DNA of 64,000 nt. Source: Pseudomonas sp. Tri1 (GTDB taxonomy: Bacteria > Pseudomonadota > Gammaproteobacteria > Pseudomonadales > Pseudomonadaceae). Where the stretch lies: the NCBI RefSeq assembly GCF_017968885.1, contig NZ_CP072913.1:434001-498000 (forward strand), given 5' to 3'. Each line of letters begins with the position of its first letter. Position 1 is the first letter of the stretch. Under the pieces are notes generated by a model. The model was not told the DNA's origin. It ran no database searches and saw nothing but the letters and a program-made list of their open reading frames with translations. A program made the position numbers and the translations under genes. This document shows positions 1-8,731 of the stretch, in pieces.

Positions 1-385
1 CCGGACCGAGCCAGCGGGACACTTCGTATTCCCAGTCCAGCTCCAGGTCCTGGAGGATCTGCGCCAACTCCAGCAGCACGCCGCTGTCGCCGTCGAGCTC
101 CACGTCGGGGCTGTGCAGCACGGCGGTCTTGTCCTTGCCCAGGGCCAGGTTCAGCAGGCTCGATGCCGGGGCGCGCAAGGTACAGTCCGCTTCGGCTTCC
201 CAGTGCGCGGCGAGCATCAGGCCCTCGTCGCTTGGCAGGATGAACAACTGCAAGGCCGGGCTGCGGCAGTCCACGGCGATCACCTTGCCGCTCAAGTGCG
301 TCAGGCGCGCCAGCGCCGTGCTGTCCAGGCGCAGTACGCGGTTGATACCGAGTTCGACGCTGGCAAGCAGGCCGGTGAGCAGCAT
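1..385 (-). CDS. ubiJ: Ubiquinone biosynthesis accessory factor UbiJ (SCP2 domain), partial
   Basis: Translated from the minus strand this reads [17 protein letters not shown] and continues without a stop to the left edge, so about 128 N-terminal residues are present and the C-terminus is missing. The SCP2-type lipid-binding fold is suggested by the pattern and by position. UbiJ binds ubiquinone intermediates and supports the Ubi complex in aerobic ubiquinone synthesis. Its ATG overlaps the ubiE stop codon by one base (TGATG), which implies translational coupling. The usual order in Pseudomonas is ubiE-ubiJ-ubiB, so ubiB is expected just outside the window. Confidence 0.85.
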   Translation of the reverse strand, partial: MLLTGLLASVELGINRVLRLDSTALARLTHLSGKVIAVDCRSPALQLFILPSDEGLMLAAHWEAEADCTLRAPASSLLNLALGKDKTAVLHSPDVELDGDSGVLLELAQILQDLELDWEYEVSRWLGP

Positions 386-1155
386 CAGGGCTTGATACCG
401 CGGTGCAAGGCGACGATGCCGGCGGTCATGTTGTGGTAGGTCACGCGGTCGAAACCGGCCTCGACCATCATCGACTTCAGGGTTTCCTGGTTCGGGTGCA
501 TGCGGATCGATTCGGCCAGGTAGCGATAGCTTTCCGCGTCGTTGGTGATCAGCTTGCCCATCAGCGGCATGAAGGCGAACGAGTAGGCATCGTAGGCCTT
601 GGACATCAGCGCGTTGGTCGGCTTGGAGAACTCCAGCACCAGCAGGCGGCCACCGGGCTTGAGCACGCGCAGCATCGAGCGCAGGGCATCTTCCTTGTGG
701 GTGACGTTGCGCAGGCCGAAGGCGATGGTCACGCAGTCGAAATGGTTGTCGGGGAATGGCAGCTTCTCGGCGTCGGCCTGGACGAACTCGACATTGCCGG
801 CCACACCCAGGTCCAGCAGGCGGTCGCGACCGACCTTGAGCATGGACTCGTTGATGTCGGCGAGCACCACTTGGCCGGTCGGCCCGACGATGTGGGAGAA
901 CTTTTTCGTCAGGTCACCGGTGCCGCCAGCGATGTCCAGCACCCGATTGCCGCTGCGCACGCCTGACAGTTCGATCGCGAAACGCTTCCACAGGCGGTGC
1001 ATGCCGCCGGAGAGCAGGTCGTTCATCAAGTCATATTTGGCGGCTACCGAGTGGAAAACCTCAGCGACTTTTTCCGCCTTCTGGCTTTCCGGCACGTTCT
1101 TGAAGCCGAAGTGAGTGGTGGGTTCGGCATCGCTGCCTTTGCGCTGATCAGTCAT
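385..1155 (-). CDS. ubiE: Demethylmenaquinone/demethylubiquinone C-methyltransferase UbiE
   Basis: This 256-residue class I SAM-dependent methyltransferase carries out the C-methylation step of ubiquinone synthesis. The SAM-binding motif [11 protein letters not shown] is clear, as are the family signatures [16 protein letters not shown] and VLEFSKP. The reading frame is open further upstream, but the start chosen is MTDQRKGSD, which gives the normal family length; the extra upstream residues have no family resemblance. It is the first gene of a ubiE-ubiJ operon and is divergent from the small PHA-system gene, with about 155 bp between them. Confidence 0.97.
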   Translation of the reverse strand: MTDQRKGSDAEPTTHFGFKNVPESQKAEKVAEVFHSVAAKYDLMNDLLSGGMHRLWKRFAIELSGVRSGNRVLDIAGGTGDLTKKFSHIVGPTGQVVLADINESMLKVGRDRLLDLGVAGNVEFVQADAEKLPFPDNHFDCVTIAFGLRNVTHKEDALRSMLRVLKPGGRLLVLEFSKPTNALMSKAYDAYSFAFMPLMGKLITNDAESYRYLAESIRMHPNQETLKSMMVEAGFDRVTYHNMTAGIVALHRGIKP

Positions 1156-1310
1156 ATCGCTGTCACCAAAAAAGAATGCGGGACATTCTAATCCCGGTGG
1201 AGGGCTTTGTCTTGGCAAGGCTGCAGGTAAGATGCGCCATCGCCGGGACGTTTTGACGCAGCCAGGGTCTGAAACGTTCAGGCAGGTCCCGATAACACAG
1301 GAGTCTTCAG

Positions 1311-1586
1311 ATGGCCCGTATAACAGTTGAGCGTGCCCACGGCCTGGGTAAGGAAGCGGCCCGCGCAAAGGCTGACCAGTTGGCGCAGAAGTTGTCCGAT
1401 AGCTATGGCCTGGAGCCGCAGTGGGCCGGCGACACCCTGAAACTCAAGCGTTCCGGGGTCAAGGGCGAAGTGCATGTGGGCGAGGACTCGATCCGCGTCG
1501 ACGTGGAACTGGGTATGTTGATGTCGGCCATGAGCGGCACGATCAAGACGGAAATCGAAAAGGCGTTGGATAAAGCGTTGGCCTGA
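1311..1586 (+). CDS. Polyhydroxyalkanoic acid system family protein
   Basis: A 91-residue acidic/basic protein ([19 protein letters not shown]...) of the small family found beside pha clusters (PHA granule region protein). Its molecular function is not established; the family is named for its location next to PHA genes and it may act at the granule surface. It starts with ATG after a purine-rich stretch and ends 45 bp before a REP pair that separates it from phaI. Length and context match orthologues between ubiE and phaI in other Pseudomonas. Confidence 0.85.
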   Translation: MARITVERAHGLGKEAARAKADQLAQKLSDSYGLEPQWAGDTLKLKRSGVKGEVHVGEDSIRVDVELGMLMSAMSGTIKTEIEKALDKALA

Positions 1587-1630
1587 TTGATCGAAGGGAG
1601 GCGCAGCACTCAAGTTCACCACGATCCAAA

Positions 1631-1720
1631 TGTGTGCGAGCTTGTTCGCGATTGCAGTGTGTCATTCAACAACAATGTTGCTGATCCATCGCTATCGCGA
1701 GCAAGCTCGCTCCCATAGGG
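1631..1720. repeat. REP pair (REPIN), slightly degenerate
   Basis: Two inverted copies of a REP core, gcgagcttgttcgcg on the left and gcgagcaagctcgctccca on the right, about 40 bp apart. The left copy has a T in place of C and lacks the full gggagc flank, so this copy is older or degraded compared with the others in the window. It lies between two plus-strand PHA genes. Confidence 0.85.
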
Positions 1721-1846
1721 GAAGTCATTGCCCTCAGGTTCTGTATCGGTTGTTAGGGTGCCCTTTCTAATTATTGTCACTATTTTGTGCCTGAGCCCGT
1801 CCGTGTGCGGGCAGTTCCTCAAACCTGTTTTCGAGTGAGGTGCACC

Positions 1847-2269
1847 ATGGCCAAAGTTGTTCTGAAGAAAAAAACCGACGTTGAATCTTCCACGCTCAGC
1901 GACGTGAAAACGTACGCGCGCAAGATCTGGCTGGCTGGCCTGGGCGCCTATACCAAGGTCGGACAAGAGGGCGGCGAGTACTTCCAGGAGTTGGTAAAAG
2001 CTGGCGAAGTTATTGAAAAAAAAGGTAAAAAGAACATTGCCGGAAAACTTGAAGCGGCCAACAGCGAATTGATTGAAGCCAAGACTGAGGTCAGTTCTTT
2101 CAAGGCCCGGGTTGAAGTGCAACTCGATAAAGTCGAGAAGGTATTTGATGCTCGCGTTGCAAGTGCCTTGAATCGTATCGGCATTCCGTCTAAACATGAC
2201 GTTGAGACACTCTCTGCTAAGCTCGATGAGCTGACAGCATTGCTCGAACGTGTCGCGCGTAAACATTAA
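1847..2269 (+). CDS. phaI: Phasin family protein PhaI
   Basis: A 140-residue phasin that coats PHA granules. The conserved phasin signature TYARKIWLAGLGAYTKVGQEG is at about residues 19-39, followed by an amphipathic helical region predicted to form coiled coils (EVQLDKVEKVFDARVASAL). The frame opens upstream, but MAKVVLKKK is chosen because it follows a GAGGTG Shine-Dalgarno and matches family length. It lies 10 bp before phaF and both are probably one transcript. In P. putida this promoter is regulated by PhaD (established knowledge). Confidence 0.95.
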   Translation: MAKVVLKKKTDVESSTLSDVKTYARKIWLAGLGAYTKVGQEGGEYFQELVKAGEVIEKKGKKNIAGKLEAANSELIEAKTEVSSFKARVEVQLDKVEKVFDARVASALNRIGIPSKHDVETLSAKLDELTALLERVARKH

Positions 2270-2279
2270 GGAGAACGGG

Positions 2280-3176
2280 ATGGCTGGCAAAAAAATCACA
2301 GAAAAAGAAGGCAGCTCGTGGGCCGGGAAGATTGAAAAGTATTCCCGCAAAATCTGGCTTGCTGGTTTAGGCGTGTACTCGAAGATCGACACTGACGGCA
2401 GCAAGCTCTTCGAGTCCCTGGTTAAGGACGGCGAGAAAGCCGAAAAACTCACCAAGACGGCGGTCGGCAAACAAGTCGATGCGGCCAAGGACACTGCCGA
2501 GTCCGCCAAATCGCGAATCGGTGGTGTGAAGGATCGGGCACTGGGCAAGTGGGACGAACTGGAAGGGGCTTTCGATAAGCGCCTGAACAGTGCGATCTCG
2601 CGTCTGGGCGTGCCGAGCCGCAATGAAGTGAAGGCGCTGCACAGCAAGGTCGATACGTTGACCAAGCAGATCGAAAAACTCACTGGGGCCAAGGTCACAC
2701 CGGTAGCGGCCAAGACAGCCGCGGCCAAGCCGGCTGCGAAAACGGCGGCCAAGCCACTGGCCAAGGCAGCGGCAAAAACCGTCGCCAAGCCGGCGGCAAA
2801 GGCAGCGGCCAAGCCAGCGGCTAAAACCGCTGCAGCCAAACCTGCTGCCAAGGCAGCGGCCAAGCCGGTTGCGGCCAAAGCAGCAGCCAAGCCTGCTGCC
2901 AAACCCGCGGCTAAAACCGCAGCGGCCAAACCAGCCGCGGCCAAAACGGCAGCCAAACCTGCCGCCAAGCCTGTGGCCAAAGCAGCCGCTAAACCTGCGG
3001 CGGCGAAAAAGCCGGCCGTGAAAAAACCGACCGCGCCAAAAGCAGCCGCACCGAAGGCGCCGACTGCGGCCGCCAAACCGGCTACCCCGGCGAGCACGGC
3101 GAACTCCGCCGCAGCGCCAACCCCGGTCGCCACCCCAGCCGCGCCGGCTCCATCGACGCCTACCACCCAGTCCTGA
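2280..3176 (+). CDS. phaF: PHA granule-associated phasin PhaF with histone H1-like tail
   Basis: A 298-residue two-domain protein. Residues 1-140 are a phasin domain (SRKIWLAGLGVYSKI) that binds granules. Residues from about 145 onward are Ala/Lys/Pro-rich repeats of the AAKPAAK type, the nucleoid-binding tail that lets PhaF spread granules between daughter cells. The start MAGKKITEKEG follows AAGGAGAACGGG. The tail is encoded by highly repetitive DNA, so its length probably varies between strains. A strong terminator follows directly. phaF faces phaD, transcribed from the other strand. Confidence 0.96.
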   Translation: MAGKKITEKEGSSWAGKIEKYSRKIWLAGLGVYSKIDTDGSKLFESLVKDGEKAEKLTKTAVGKQVDAAKDTAESAKSRIGGVKDRALGKWDELEGAFDKRLNSAISRLGVPSRNEVKALHSKVDTLTKQIEKLTGAKVTPVAAKTAAAKPAAKTAAKPLAKAAAKTVAKPAAKAAAKPAAKTAAAKPAAKAAAKPVAAKAAAKPAAKPAAKTAAAKPAAAKTAAKPAAKPVAKAAAKPAAAKKPAVKKPTAPKAAAPKAPTAAAKPATPASTANSAAAPTPVATPAAPAPSTPTTQS

Positions 3177-3191
3177 TTTTTAAGGACACGC

Positions 3192-3225
3192 AAAAACGCC
3201 CGGCCTGTGAAGGCCGGGCGTTTTT
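3192..3225 (+). terminator. Intrinsic terminator of phaIF
   Basis: A perfect stem, AAAAACGCCCGGCC with GGCCGGGCGTTTTT and a TGTGAA loop, ends in a T-tract. It sits 15 bp after the phaF stop. The A-tract on the other side means that it could also work for the opposing phaD transcript. Confidence 0.92.
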
Positions 3226-3244
3226 GTTTGTACGCAGATCAAAA

Positions 3245-3334
3245 TGTGGGAGCGAGCTTGCTCGCGATTGCGGTGTATCAGTCAAGATCAATACTGCCGA
3301 CCCACCGCTATCGCGAGCAAGCTCGCTCCCACAG
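3245..3334. repeat. REP pair (REPIN)
   Basis: Inverted pair tgtgggagcgagcttgctcg...cgagcaagctcgctcccaca with about 50 bp of variable spacer. It lies between the convergent phaF and phaD genes, directly after the phaF terminator. Confidence 0.95.
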
Positions 3335-3339
3335 GTTGC

Positions 3340-3960
3340 TTATTCGTGCTCTTCCAAGTACCGCAACGCCAGTCGCTCGGTCGCCACCTTGGTTGCCGGC
3401 GGCAGGTGCGGGGCCACCAGCATCATGATCTGATAGACCACCAGCCGAACTTCGCCATCGCGATCCAGGATCCGCTGATAGTCCAGCGAGAACAGCAAGG
3501 TCATGGTGATCTGCTCGACCAACTGTCCCAGGGCCTGGGTGTCGCTGACCAACATGCCCTGGGCCTTGAGCTGTGCCAGCAGCGATGCCAGCGTGCGTTT
3601 GAGGGCATTGAGCAACTGGCGGATGCCCTTGGCCAGCTTTGGCAGGCGCCCCGCCAGGTTCGACAGGTCCTGGAACAGAAAACGGTATTGGGCCAGGCGT
3701 TCGACGATCAGGTGCAGGAACAACCAGTAGTCTTCCGGCGCCAGTTGGACATCGGCGGGTGGGTCCAGCAGTGGTGCCAATTGGGCCTGGAATCGTTCGA
3801 ACAGCCCGAGGACCAGCGGTTCCTTGCCATGAAAGTGGTAATAGAGGTTGCCGGGGCTGATGCCCATTTCGTTGGCAATTTCCATGGTGGAAACGTTCGG
3901 TTCGCCCTTTTCATTGAATAATTGCAGGGCACATTCAAGGATGCGGTCGCGGGTTTTCAT
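3340..3960 (-). CDS. phaD: TetR-family PHA regulator PhaD
   Basis: A 206-residue TetR-type protein. The N-terminal helix-turn-helix is visible (MKTRDRILECALQLFNEKG, TMEIANEMGISPGNLYYHF) and the rest is a helical ligand domain. In P. putida PhaD activates the phaC1 and phaI promoters, probably in response to an acyl-CoA-like intermediate of fatty acid catabolism (established knowledge). It is the last gene of phaC1-phaZ-phaC2-phaD, 60 bp after phaC2. Start is an ATG. A possible binding region upstream of phaC1 is listed separately. Confidence 0.93.
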   Translation of the reverse strand: MKTRDRILECALQLFNEKGEPNVSTMEIANEMGISPGNLYYHFHGKEPLVLGLFERFQAQLAPLLDPPADVQLAPEDYWLFLHLIVERLAQYRFLFQDLSNLAGRLPKLAKGIRQLLNALKRTLASLLAQLKAQGMLVSDTQALGQLVEQITMTLLFSLDYQRILDRDGEVRLVVYQIMMLVAPHLPPATKVATERLALRYLEEHE

Positions 3961-4020
3961 CCGGTCTTCTTAGTGATGGAGTCGTGCCACGGCCACCAAC
4001 CTGGCCGTGGAGTGGGGCGT

Positions 4021-5700
4021 TCAGCGCACGCGCACATAGGTCCCGGGCGCCGCTTCCAGAGGCGGGTAGTTGGCGTTGCCCAGGGTCATCAGGGTTTCAT
4101 GCTGGGCACCGGAACGCTCCTGGATCCAGCCCAGCCATTGTGGCCACCAACTGCCGTCGACGTGCTTGGCGTCGAAGTACCAGGCCCGTGGGTCGCTGCT
4201 CAGTTTCGGGCTTTCGACGTAATTGGCCTTGGGGTTGCTCGGCGGGTTGAGGATGCTCTGGACGTGACCGCTGTTGGACAACACGAAGCGCCGTTCGCCA
4301 CCGAGCAGCAGCGTGGAGCGATACACTGCATCCCACGGCGTGATGTGATCGTTGATGCCGGCCACGCTAAAGCTGTCTACCGTCACTTTCTGCAGGTCTA
4401 TCGGCGTGCCGCACACCTCCAGGCCGCCGACATGGGTCAGGGGATTGTGCTTGAAGAAATCCAGCAAGTCGCCGTGCAGGGCCGCCGGCAAGCGGGTGCA
4501 GTCGTTGTTCCAGTAGAGGATGTCGAAGGCCGGTGGCTCCTTGCCCAGCAGGTAGTTGTTGATGAAGTACGTCCAGATCAGGTCGTTGGGGCGCATCCAG
4601 GCAAACACCCGGGCCAGGTCGCGGCCATCGAGGATGCCTTTCTGGTAGGAGCGACGCTTGGCGGCTTCGAGGGTCTGCTCGTCGATGAACAACGTGGCCG
4701 GGCTGTCGATCTGGCTGTCGAGCAGGCTCACCAGGTAGGTGGCGCTCGCCACCCGGCGCAGCTGACGCTTGGCTTGCAGGTGGCCTTGCAGCGCGGCAAT
4801 GGTCATCCCGCCGGCGCAGGCGCCCATCAGGTTGACCTCGCGGGCACCGGTGATCGCCCGGCACACGTTCATGGCTTCTTCCGTCGCCTGGACGTAGCTG
4901 GACAGGCCCCATTCGCGATGGCGCACATCTGGGTTGCGCCAGCTGATGATGAACACCTGCAGGCCGTTTTTCAGGGCGTACTGGACGAAGCTGTTGGAAG
5001 GGCTCAGGTCGAAGATGTAGAACTTGTTGATCTGCGGCGGCACGATCAGCAGGGGCTTGGCGTACTGCTTTTCGCTCATGGACTTGTACTGGATCAGCTC
5101 CAGCATCTCATTGCGAAACACCACCGCGCCGGGAGTGGTGGCCAGGGTCTTGCCGACTTCGAAGGCATTGGGCGTGGTTTGCCGTGGCAACCCGTCGTTG
5201 TGCAACAGATCGTCCACCAGGTGGCTGAGGCCACGGACCAGGCTGGAGCCACCGGAGTTGAACAGTTCCTTGACCGCCAGCGGGTTGAGCAAGGTGTTGG
5301 AGGGCGACACGGCGTCATTGAGCAGAGAGAAGGCGAAGTGTGCACGAGCACGATCGTCCGGGTTCATGTCGCTTTCGTCGATCCAGCTCCTGATCTGTTT
5401 CTGCCAGCTCAGGTAGGCCTGCAGACTGCGGCGATAGAACGGATTGAGCTGCCAGGTCGGGTCGGCGAAGCGCTGGTCGGTGGGCGCGGGATGCAGGGTT
5501 TCACCTAGCAACACACGGCCCAACTGACTGCCCAGGCGCAATGCATGGCGGGCACTGTGGACCGGGTTGCGCAAGCCGTGTACGGCTACGCTGCGCAAGG
5601 TGGACAGCAGGTCCCTGCCGCGCAGTCCGGTGATCGCACTTTGTGCATTGATGAAACTGGCAGGGGCGGGCATGGAGCCCTTCGCCGGTTTGTCGCGCAT
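4021..5700 (-). CDS. phaC2: Class II poly(3-hydroxyalkanoate) polymerase 2
   Basis: A 559-residue PHA synthase that polymerises medium-chain (R)-3-hydroxyacyl-CoAs on the granule surface. The lipase-like box GACAGG supplies the nucleophilic Cys at about residue 295; the Asp of NDHITPW and the His of SNSGHVQSIL complete the triad. Length equals that of PhaC1 and it is a clear paralogue of that protein. The ATG follows an AAGGAG ribosome site. It lies between phaZ and phaD in the standard class II pha operon. Confidence 0.97.
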   Translation of the reverse strand: MRDKPAKGSMPAPASFINAQSAITGLRGRDLLSTLRSVAVHGLRNPVHSARHALRLGSQLGRVLLGETLHPAPTDQRFADPTWQLNPFYRRSLQAYLSWQKQIRSWIDESDMNPDDRARAHFAFSLLNDAVSPSNTLLNPLAVKELFNSGGSSLVRGLSHLVDDLLHNDGLPRQTTPNAFEVGKTLATTPGAVVFRNEMLELIQYKSMSEKQYAKPLLIVPPQINKFYIFDLSPSNSFVQYALKNGLQVFIISWRNPDVRHREWGLSSYVQATEEAMNVCRAITGAREVNLMGACAGGMTIAALQGHLQAKRQLRRVASATYLVSLLDSQIDSPATLFIDEQTLEAAKRRSYQKGILDGRDLARVFAWMRPNDLIWTYFINNYLLGKEPPAFDILYWNNDCTRLPAALHGDLLDFFKHNPLTHVGGLEVCGTPIDLQKVTVDSFSVAGINDHITPWDAVYRSTLLLGGERRFVLSNSGHVQSILNPPSNPKANYVESPKLSSDPRAWYFDAKHVDGSWWPQWLGWIQERSGAQHETLMTLGNANYPPLEAAPGTYVRVR

Positions 5701-5811
5701 GAGTCAACTCCTTCGTCATCAGGCTAAAAACAAACACACCGAACCAGACAACATAGTCGCTGTTTCGGGTTGCTGCGCGATCCGGCGTCCTGCCAGGCGC
5801 TATGGACGGTG

Positions 5812-6669
5812 TCAGCCACCGCCCAGGGGCGCGGGATGCGGGTGCATGACCGCGCGCTGACGTTCTTCCTCCAGAAATTTCATGATGATCGGTGCCACGG
5901 CCTCGGCCCGGGTAATCAGGAACAGATGGCCGTCATCGATGATGTGCAGTTGGGCGTTGGGAATGCGCCAGGCCAGCATGCGCATGTTGATCAACGGGAT
6001 CAGTGGGTCATCGTCACCGGCCAGCACCAGGGTAGGCTGGTGGATTTTGTGCAACCAATGGATGCTGGTCCAGCCCAGGCCGGCGAACAGTTGCCAGTAG
6101 TAACCGAGCTTGCCCGCCGAGCGAACCTTGGCCGCGTGGCTGGCTGCCAGGCTCGGGTCACGGCGGAACGAGCCGCCATAAATCAGCGGAGCGATACGCA
6201 TCACATGGGACGGCTGAACGTAGCGCCGGGGGCTGGCCATCATCCATAGGACTTTGGGCTTGCCCGGCACCATCACTGCTCCGGCGGCGGTGGCTGCCAG
6301 GACCAGCTTCTTGCAGCGCTCCGGGTAGTCATGGGCGAACTGCTGGGCCAGGGCGCCGCCCCAGGACACACCAATCACGTTGACCTGCCCATAGTCGAGG
6401 TAGTCGAGCATGCGCGCGGTAAGTTTTGCCAGACCGGGAAAACGATACGGTCGGCTGGGTGTCGACGAGCCGCCGACACCGGGCACATCGAAGGCGATGA
6501 CTTCCAGGTCCGGGTCAAGGGCCTCGATGAACGGGAATACCAGCTCCAGGTTGGCACCGATGCCGTTGAAAATCAGCAGGGGCGTCAAGTGAGGCTTGCC
6601 GGGGCGTACCGCGGTGCGCAAGGTCTGGCCATCCAGATCGACGGTACGGAAAATGTACGGTTGCGGCAT
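5812..6669 (-). CDS. phaZ: Intracellular PHA depolymerase PhaZ
   Basis: A 285-residue alpha/beta hydrolase that releases 3-hydroxy acids from stored PHA. The nucleophile elbow GVSWGG places Ser at residue 102; the acid lies in LAGDDDPL and the His in DDGHLFL. The oxyanion region is FNGIGANLE. It lies between phaC1 and phaC2, so synthesis and breakdown are made from one operon. The upstream gap to phaC1 holds a REPIN, a perfect hairpin and a worn REP copy, which may tune phaZ expression relative to phaC1. Confidence 0.96.
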   Translation of the reverse strand: MPQPYIFRTVDLDGQTLRTAVRPGKPHLTPLLIFNGIGANLELVFPFIEALDPDLEVIAFDVPGVGGSSTPSRPYRFPGLAKLTARMLDYLDYGQVNVIGVSWGGALAQQFAHDYPERCKKLVLAATAAGAVMVPGKPKVLWMMASPRRYVQPSHVMRIAPLIYGGSFRRDPSLAASHAAKVRSAGKLGYYWQLFAGLGWTSIHWLHKIHQPTLVLAGDDDPLIPLINMRMLAWRIPNAQLHIIDDGHLFLITRAEAVAPIIMKFLEEERQRAVMHPHPAPLGGG

Positions 6670-6720
6670 GCTTCAAGCCCTGTGGGTTGGGTCGCTGTCT
6701 TTCATTTTTCCCCCGACCCC

Positions 6721-6813
6721 CTGTGGGAGCGAGCTTGCTCGCGATGACGGCGGTACATCCAATATCAATGTTGGCTGACACACCGCAATCGCGAGCAGGC
6801 TCGCTCCCACAGG
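6721..6813. repeat. REP pair (REPIN) between phaC1 and phaZ
   Basis: Inverted pair ctgtgggagcgagcttgctc...gagcaggctcgctcccacag; the right copy carries an A to G change in the loop (gagcaggctc). It lies inside the pha operon, so the transcript from phaC1 to phaZ contains the structure. Confidence 0.94.
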
Positions 6814-6822
6814 GGATCTGCC

Positions 6823-6845
6823 GTGAACATGAGTTTTATGTTCAC
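6823..6845. other. Perfect hairpin downstream of phaC1
   Basis: GTGAACAT and ATGTTCAC form an 8 bp perfect stem around a GAGTTTT spacer, about 85 bp after the phaC1 stop on the minus strand. There is no clear T-tract, so a terminator role is unproven. A role in mRNA processing or partial attenuation between phaC1 and phaZ is possible. Confidence 0.6.
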
Positions 6846-6887
6846 CAGCGCTGTGGGCCTTGCATTCAGTGTCGGCTGGCGGGATGT

Positions 6888-6913
6888 ATTCGTGAGCAAG
6901 CCCACTCCCGCAG
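6888..6913. repeat. Degenerate single REP half
   Basis: attcgtgagcaagcccactc followed by ccgcag resembles the right REP half atcgcgagcaagctcgctcc followed by cacag with about five mismatches. It has no partner half close by and is probably a decayed REP left next to the phaC1 stop. Confidence 0.6.
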
Positions 6914-6930
6914 CAGACGAGTTGCATCCC

Positions 6931-8610
6931 TTACCGCTCATGCACATAAGTGCCGGGCGCCGCTTCACCGGCCGGGTAGGTCTTGTTGCCCAACACGGTG
7001 GGGGCTTTTTTCAGTTTGCCCGAGCGCTCGGCCTGCCAGGCCTGCCAGTGCAGCCACCAGGAGTCAGTGTGCTTGGTGGAGTTCTCCTGCCAATCCTCGG
7101 CCTTGGCCGGCATGTCCTCGCTGGTCATGTAGCGCGACTTGGGGTTGCCCGGCGGGTTGAGGATGCTCTGGATATGACCGCTGCTCGACAGCACGAATTC
7201 CACTTTTCCACCAAACAGCTGTGCCGACTTGTAGCAGGACTTCCATGGGGTGATGTGGTCGTTGGTACCCGCCAGGGAAAAGATGTCGGCAGTGACCTGC
7301 TTGAGGTCGATCGGCGTGCCGCACACTTCCAGTGCATTGGGCCGGATCAACGGGTTGTTTTTGAACATCTCGATGAGGTCGCCGTGGAACGCCGCCGGTA
7401 GCCGCGTGGTGTCGTTGTTCCAGAACAGGATGTCGAATACCGGCGGCTCGTTGCCCAGCAGGTAGTTGTTGACCCAGTAGTTCCAGATCAGGTCGTTGGG
7501 GCGCATCCAGGCGAAGACCTTGGCCATGTCGCGGCCCTCGAGCACGCCAGCCTGGTAGGAGTGGCGCTTGGCCGCCTCCAGGGTCTGCTCGTCGACGAAC
7601 AGCGCTACGTCGGTGTCCAGGGTGGTATCGAGCACGCTGACCAGCAGGGTCAGGGCGTTGACCTTCTTCTCACCGAGGGCGGCGTAGTGACCCAGCAGCG
7701 CGGTGCAGGTGATGCCGCCCGAGCAGGCACCCAGCATGTTCACGTCCTTGCTGCCAGTGATGGCCGTGACCACGTCCACCGCTTCCTTGAGCGCCTCGAT
7801 GTAGGTCGACAGGCCCCACTCGCGTTGTTCCTTGGTGGGGTTGCGCCAACTGACGATGAAGGTCTGCACATTGCTGCGCAGGCAGAAGCGCGCCAGGCTC
7901 TTGTCCGGGCTGAGGTCGAAGACGTAGAACTTGTTGATCTGCGGCGGTACCACCAACAGCGGACGCTCGTGGACCTGCTCGGTGATGGGGCGGTACTGGA
8001 TCAGTTCCAGCACGTCGTTGCGAAACACCACGGCGCCTTCAGTCACGCCCAGGCTCTTGCCGACTTCGAAGGCGCCCATGTCGACCTGGCTCGGCATCCC
8101 ACCGTTGTGCACCAGGTCTTTGGCCAAGTGGGACAGGCCGTCCAGCAGGCTCTTGCCGCCGGTTTCGAAGAAGCGTTTGACCGCCGCCGGGTTGGCCGCC
8201 GAGTTGGTCGGGGCCATGGCTTCGGTCATCAGGTTGATCACGAAATGCCCGCGGCTGATGTCTTGGGGCGAAAGGCTGCTGTCGTCGATCCAGGCGTGCA
8301 GCTCCTTGCGCCACGCCAGGTAGGTTTGCAGATAACGTTTGTAGAGCGGGTTCTGGCTCCACGCCGGGTCGGCGAAGCGACGGTCATCGCTCGAAGGTTG
8401 CAGCGCGGATTTGCCGAACAGGACGTTCTTGAGTTCTACGCCGAAATGGGCGACATGCTTGACGCTGTGCAGCGGTTGCTTGATGGCCTGGGTCAGCACC
8501 ATTCGGGCAGAGGCCAGCAGATCTTTTCTGCGCAAGCCGACGACAGGATTCAACCCCAGGGTATTTTCCGAGGCCTGGTACTTCAGGTCATCGTTGTTCT
8601 TGTTGCTCAT
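6931..8610 (-). CDS. phaC1: Class II poly(3-hydroxyalkanoate) polymerase 1
   Basis: A 559-residue medium-chain PHA synthase. The lipase-like box GACSGG gives catalytic Cys296; Asp451 (NDHITPW) and His479 (SSSGHIQSIL) complete the triad at the positions known for class II enzymes. It is the first gene of phaC1-phaZ-phaC2-phaD. The ATG follows GGAGCGTCGTAG. The 277 bp upstream contain a cluster of GGAAC/GTTCC half-sites, listed separately, that could bind PhaD. Confidence 0.98.
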   Translation of the reverse strand: MSNKNNDDLKYQASENTLGLNPVVGLRRKDLLASARMVLTQAIKQPLHSVKHVAHFGVELKNVLFGKSALQPSSDDRRFADPAWSQNPLYKRYLQTYLAWRKELHAWIDDSSLSPQDISRGHFVINLMTEAMAPTNSAANPAAVKRFFETGGKSLLDGLSHLAKDLVHNGGMPSQVDMGAFEVGKSLGVTEGAVVFRNDVLELIQYRPITEQVHERPLLVVPPQINKFYVFDLSPDKSLARFCLRSNVQTFIVSWRNPTKEQREWGLSTYIEALKEAVDVVTAITGSKDVNMLGACSGGITCTALLGHYAALGEKKVNALTLLVSVLDTTLDTDVALFVDEQTLEAAKRHSYQAGVLEGRDMAKVFAWMRPNDLIWNYWVNNYLLGNEPPVFDILFWNNDTTRLPAAFHGDLIEMFKNNPLIRPNALEVCGTPIDLKQVTADIFSLAGTNDHITPWKSCYKSAQLFGGKVEFVLSSSGHIQSILNPPGNPKSRYMTSEDMPAKAEDWQENSTKHTDSWWLHWQAWQAERSGKLKKAPTVLGNKTYPAGEAAPGTYVHER

Positions 8611-8731
8611 CTACGACGCTCCATTGTCCTTCAGACGAGTACCCGGACCGTGCCGTAAAGCCACACAGCCAATACCGGATACGCTGCTCGGGTGACCGTT
8701 AATTCCGCATCGAGGCCAATGAGGAAACTTG

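Noticed and set aside
1156..1368. 71-residue N-terminal extension of UbiE
   Set aside because: Runs into the promoter region and the divergent gene, with no family resemblance; MTDQRKG gives the usual length.
2700..3170. Possible CRISPR or minisatellite array
   Set aside because: The repeats are codons of the PhaF Ala/Lys/Pro tail, with no spacers.
1616..3193. 525-codon minus-strand open frame rich in Ala-Gly-Leu repeats over phaIF
   Set aside because: The repeats are the reverse reading of the PhaF AAKPAAK tail; not a real membrane or collagen-like protein.
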